Shown piece by piece: positions 6,415 through 8,541 of a stretch of 8,541 nucleotides of DNA; within the stretch, counting starts at the first letter, position 1; every line of letters begins with the position of its first letter. The notes beneath the pieces are model-generated. The model was not told the origin of the DNA. It searched no databases and saw only the letters and a list, made by a program, of their open reading frames with translations. Made by a program: the position numbers and the translations under genes. This DNA is from an uncultured archaeon (lineage in GTDB: Archaea > Halobacteriota > Methanosarcinia > Methanotrichales > Methanotrichaceae), in assembly GCA_902385025.1 (NCBI GenBank), contig CABMDX010000090.1:1-8541 (forward strand), given 5' to 3'.

Positions 6415-7719
6415 ATGTCCGGTTATTGGGATCCGCATATTGAGCGCATGCCTCTCGAGGATCTGCATGCCCTTCAAGAGGATCGTCTGAAGTCCATTGT
6501 ACGCTACGTCTACGATCACTCTGCCTTCTATCGCCGCAAATTCAAGGAAGCTGGCATTGAGCCCGGCGACATCAAAACTCTGGCTGATGTCACAAAGCTT
6601 CCCTTCACCCGCAAGACAGACCTGCGGGACAACTACCCCACGGGCATGTTCAGCGCCCCCAAGAGCCAGGTGGTGCGCTATCACGTCTCCAGCGGTACCA
6701 CTGGCAAGCCGACAGTTGTCGGCTACACCAAGGGCGATATAGAGATGTGGTCAGAGTCTCTGGCAAGAGCTTTTACCTCTATTGGCCTTGGCAGCGACGA
6801 CGTGATTCAGGTGGGCTACGGCTATGGCCTCTTTACGGGCGGCCTTGGTGCGCACTATGGCGCAGAGCGCATCGGAGCTGCCGTTCTGCCCGTGGGCACC
6901 GGCAACACTGAGCGCCAGATTGAACTTATGCAGGATCTGGGCACTACGGCCATCGCCTGCACGCCATCTTATTTCCTGCACATCATTGAAGTGGCGGAGA
7001 AGATGGGTGTCTCCATTCGCAATGATACCCGCCTCAAGGTGGGCATCTTCGGTGCTGAGCCTTGGTCTCTGGAAACGCGCAGGAGAATTGAGGAAGCTAC
7101 GGGCATCAAGGCCTACGACATCTATGGAACGAGCGAGATCTCCGGGCCCCTGTTTACGGAGTGTCATGAGAAAAAGGGCATTCACGTCTGGGGAGATATG
7201 TTCCTGACTGAGGTCATCGACCCCAAGACAGGAGAGCAGCTAGAGGATGGCGAGCGCGGTGAATTGGTCTTCACAACGCTTCACAAGTTCGCCCTGCCCC
7301 TCATCCGCTACCGCATCGGTGATCTTTCCATCATGACCAATGAGCCCTGCGATTGCGGTCGTACTCACCCCCGGATTCTGAGGATTTTGGGCAGAACGGA
7401 TGACATGCTCATCATTCGCGGCATAAATGTCTTCCCAAGCCAGGTGGAGTCGGTCCTGATGAACATCCCTGAGGTTGGCGACCACTGGGAGATCATAGTA
7501 GACCGCAAGGGGCCGCTGGATATGATGACTGTGCGCGTGGAACTGACTCAAGCCGGCTTCAGCGATAAGATCGGAGACCTGATGAAGCTGAAGAAGAAAG
7601 TCTCCAAAGAATTAAAAGGCGTGCTGAACATAGCTGCAGAGGTGGATCTGGTCGAGCCCGGCACCATCCCGCGGTCCATGGGCAAGGCCAAGAGAGTAAC
7701 CGATAATAGAAAGGTGTAG
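6415..7719 (+). CDS. paaK: Phenylacetate-CoA ligase family protein
   Basis: AMP-forming aryl-CoA ligase, 434 residues, full length for the PaaK family. It adenylates an arylacetate such as phenylacetate or indoleacetate and makes the CoA thioester. Motifs: ATP loop SSGTTGKPT (92-100), DIYGTSE (235-241), YRIGD (299-303), GRTDDMLIIRGINVFP (326-341), and a C-terminal SMGKAKRV with the late catalytic Lys (424 or 426). A cluster CDCGRTHPR precedes the hinge, as is usual in this family. In methanogens these enzymes commonly work with indolepyruvate:ferredoxin oxidoreductase, which carboxylates the aryl-CoA to the keto acid for aromatic amino acid synthesis; no ior gene is in this window. The gene is followed by a tandem-ACT protein, its usual partner. 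It ends in TAG, and the frame then stays open through the whole ACT gene. True substrate not determinable from sequence. Confidence 0.93.
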   Translation: MSGYWDPHIERMPLEDLHALQEDRLKSIVRYVYDHSAFYRRKFKEAGIEPGDIKTLADVTKLPFTRKTDLRDNYPTGMFSAPKSQVVRYHVSSGTTGKPTVVGYTKGDIEMWSESLARAFTSIGLGSDDVIQVGYGYGLFTGGLGAHYGAERIGAAVLPVGTGNTERQIELMQDLGTTAIACTPSYFLHIIEVAEKMGVSIRNDTRLKVGIFGAEPWSLETRRRIEEATGIKAYDIYGTSEISGPLFTECHEKKGIHVWGDMFLTEVIDPKTGEQLEDGERGELVFTTLHKFALPLIRYRIGDLSIMTNEPCDCGRTHPRILRILGRTDDMLIIRGINVFPSQVESVLMNIPEVGDHWEIIVDRKGPLDMMTVRVELTQAGFSDKIGDLMKLKKKVSKELKGVLNIAAEVDLVEPGTIPRSMGKAKRVTDNRKV

Positions 7720-7731
7720 GTGGCTTGCAAG

Positions 7732-8166
7732 ATGGCAGAGATCAAGCAAATTTCGCTCTTTGTGGAGAACCGGCCGGGAAGGACGGCCAAGGTGGCAAAG
7801 ACGCTATCCGATGCTGGTGTGAACATCCGCGCCCTCACGATCGCTGAGGCGGGAGACTTCGGCGTCATCCGCATGGTCGTGGACGACCCGGAGAAGGGAT
7901 ACAAAGTTCTGAAAGAGAATGCCTTCACGGTCTCCATGACCGATGTCCTGGCTGTGGAGATGAAGGATACACCGGGCGGCCTTTATGAGATCGTGAACAC
8001 CCTCGGGCAGAGCAGCGTGAACGTGGACTATGCTTATGCCTTTGTCACAGCAAAGGCGCAGAGAGCCATGCTCATTCTGCGGGTGGACGACATCGCCAGG
8101 GCCAGGAAGGTTCTGGGCGAGAAGGGCGTCAAGATCGCGACGAAAGAGGAGATCCAGGCTATTTGA
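7732..8166 (+). CDS. Tandem ACT-domain protein
   Basis: A 144-residue protein made of two ACT domains, small ligand-binding modules that usually sense amino acids. The first spans about residues 4-70 with ENRPGRTAKVAKTLSDAGVN, the second about 72-140 with DTPGGLYEIVNTLGQSSVN; both show the ACT beta-alpha-beta pattern with the glycine before the first helix. No catalytic or DNA-binding domain is attached, so it probably senses an aromatic amino acid or aryl acid for the neighbouring PaaK; that is inference from pairing. I prefer the ATG at 7732: AGGTGG (7718-7723), overlapping the paaK stop, lies 8 bases before it, and the ACT strand begins there. A GTG at 7720, directly after the paaK TAG, would add MACK. 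The frame is the same as paaK, so decoding the TAG would give a PaaK-ACT fusion of 583 residues. Confidence 0.9.
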   Translation: MAEIKQISLFVENRPGRTAKVAKTLSDAGVNIRALTIAEAGDFGVIRMVVDDPEKGYKVLKENAFTVSMTDVLAVEMKDTPGGLYEIVNTLGQSSVNVDYAYAFVTAKAQRAMLILRVDDIARARKVLGEKGVKIATKEEIQAI

Positions 8167-8180
8167 GCCTGGATTCTTTT
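8152..8180 (+). terminator. Terminator overlapping the end of the ACT gene
   Basis: ATCCAGGCT (8152-8160) and AGCCTGGAT (8166-8174) form a perfect 9-bp stem with a 5-base loop, followed by TCTTTT (8175-8180). The stop codon TGA (8164-8166) lies in the loop and the first base of the stem, so the last codons and the terminator are the same DNA. Confidence 0.75.
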
Positions 8181-8222
8181 CAATCATTAATCCAAGTCAT
8201 TTGCTTTTGGCTTGACCAAAAC

Positions 8223-8381
8223 CTAATTTTCGCGCTGAACATTCCTGGATCTGCAATTTAAGCATTCTGGTTTCTATCCAAAAAACTTGAATGTGTGCCC
8301 ACAATCAAGGCATTTGTAGTTCTTCGCGAATAGACTCTCCAGGTTGCCCAGGTCGACCCCACAACCGCAAGTGGCACACAT
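8223..8381 (-). CDS. Small zinc-ribbon protein, interrupted by an in-frame TAG
   Basis: The minus strand from ATG at 8381 reads MCATCGCGVDLGNLESLF, then KNYKCLDCGHTFKFFG, a TAG at 8276-8274, and continues in frame with KPECLNCRSRNVQREN to a second TAG at 8225-8223. Read through, it has 52 residues with Cys2, Cys5, Cys7, Cys24, Cys27, Cys40 and Cys43. C24xxC27 and C40xxC43, 12 residues apart, make a standard zinc ribbon, and the end (CxxCxSxNV) is typical of such ribbons. Stopping at the first TAG leaves 35 residues and half a ribbon. Small archaeal proteins of this general type, with an N-terminal CxxCxC, are known to me but without a defined role; metal binding or a nucleic-acid or translation-linked function is a guess. 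A strong TATA box about 28 bases before the ATG implies a leaderless message and supports this start. Confidence 0.7.
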
Positions 8382-8404
8382 AGCCCTATTATTATGTATT
8401 TTTC

Positions 8405-8413
8405 ATATATAAG
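8405..8413 (-). promoter_or_regulatory. Strong archaeal TATA box of the zinc-ribbon gene
   Basis: CTTATATAT on the minus strand (8413-8405), preceded by AACCG as a possible BRE. Its centre is about 28 bases before the ATG at 8381, so transcription should begin at or within a few bases of the start codon. The box lies directly after the stop codon of the upstream gene on the same strand. Confidence 0.65.
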
Positions 8414-8417
8414 CGGT

Positions 8418-8541
8418 TCATAGATTGACGTTTCCCATGATGCTGATATCGCCTTTGGATTCGTTGATGATATTCATTCCACCATTTCGGAAACGGTTTC
8501 CGGAAATGGATGCCGATTCCACATCTGGCCCCAGGTATATA
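8418..8541 (-). CDS. C-terminal end of a probable right-handed beta-helix protein (partial)
   Basis: The minus strand enters from the window edge and is open for 40 residues to TGA at 8420-8418. The text includes VESASISGNRFRNGGMNII and ESKGDISIMGNVNL. The recurring I-S-G-N-x-F and I-S-I-x-G-N-V pattern, with Asn and Gly at turns, is what the rungs of parallel beta-helix proteins (pectate-lyase or NosD-like repeats, frequent in exported archaeal proteins) look like. The start lies outside the window, so length, signal peptide and role cannot be given. It ends 5 bases before the TATA box of the zinc-ribbon gene. The alternative is a different beta-rich repeat protein. Confidence 0.6.
   Translation of the reverse strand, partial: IYLGPDVESASISGNRFRNGGMNIINESKGDISIMGNVNL
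8482..8509. repeat. Imperfect 13-bp inverted repeat inside the beta-helix coding region
   Basis: CCATTTCGGAAAC (8482-8494) faces GTTTCCGGAAATGG (8496-8509); they pair along 13 bp with one bulged base. It codes for ISGNRFRNG of the beta-helix fragment, so the symmetry may be a by-product of the repeat codons rather than a site. Confidence 0.4.

Noticed and set aside
8482..8509. Inverted repeat as an operator or attachment site
   Set aside because: It lies inside codons of a beta-helix repeat, where Gly-Asn-Arg/Phe codons can produce such symmetry.

Overview
The window looks like the chromosome of a methanogenic archaeon. Support for Archaea: TATA-type promoter boxes, one of which sits about 28 bases before a start codon and implies a leaderless message; a compact gatC-gatA-gatB operon with archaeal-type sequences; a phenylacetate-CoA ligase paired with a double-ACT protein, an arrangement familiar from methanogens; and a secreted protein with several N-glycosylation sequons. 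The signal peptide style and the beta-helix fragment at the right end recall Methanotrichaceae (Methanothrix) or other Methanosarcinales. This placement is inference, since no marker gene is present.

Layout, left to right. Bases 1-897 are AT-rich and hold a startless gene relic (61-412), a stretch without a credible gene, and two inverted repeats directly before a Fic-domain gene (898-1941), itself AT-rich and probably acquired. On the minus strand, 1942-2181 holds a probable small protein whose frame is broken by a TAG. A TATA box flanked by a 6-bp inverted repeat separates it from the GC-richer gatCAB operon (2344-5464), which encodes the tRNA-dependent amidotransferase that in archaea mainly makes Asn-tRNA(Asn). 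The operon ends in a good hairpin/T-tract terminator. Convergent to it is a secreted protein of unknown function (5565-6131, minus). Then come paaK (6415-7719) and a tandem-ACT protein (7732-8166), closed by a hairpin whose loop contains the stop codon. On the minus strand at the right end lie a tiny zinc-ribbon gene (8223-8381), too small for usual gene finders, and the C-terminal 40 residues of a probable beta-helix protein (8418-8541).

The most interesting signal is the behaviour of TAG. GatB, an essential-type enzyme, is cut by a single in-frame TAG with intact family sequence on both sides. The zinc-ribbon protein has a TAG exactly between the two CxxC halves of its ribbon. The small minus-strand protein also has one in-frame TAG. 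The TAG of paaK is followed, with no other stop, by the ACT gene in the same frame. TAA and TGA do not interrupt any recognisable gene. Either TAG is read as an amino acid here (pyrrolysine or another suppressor), or several genes carry independent amber lesions or sequence errors. Searching the source genome for pylTSBCD or another amber-decoding tRNA, and mass spectrometry, would decide.
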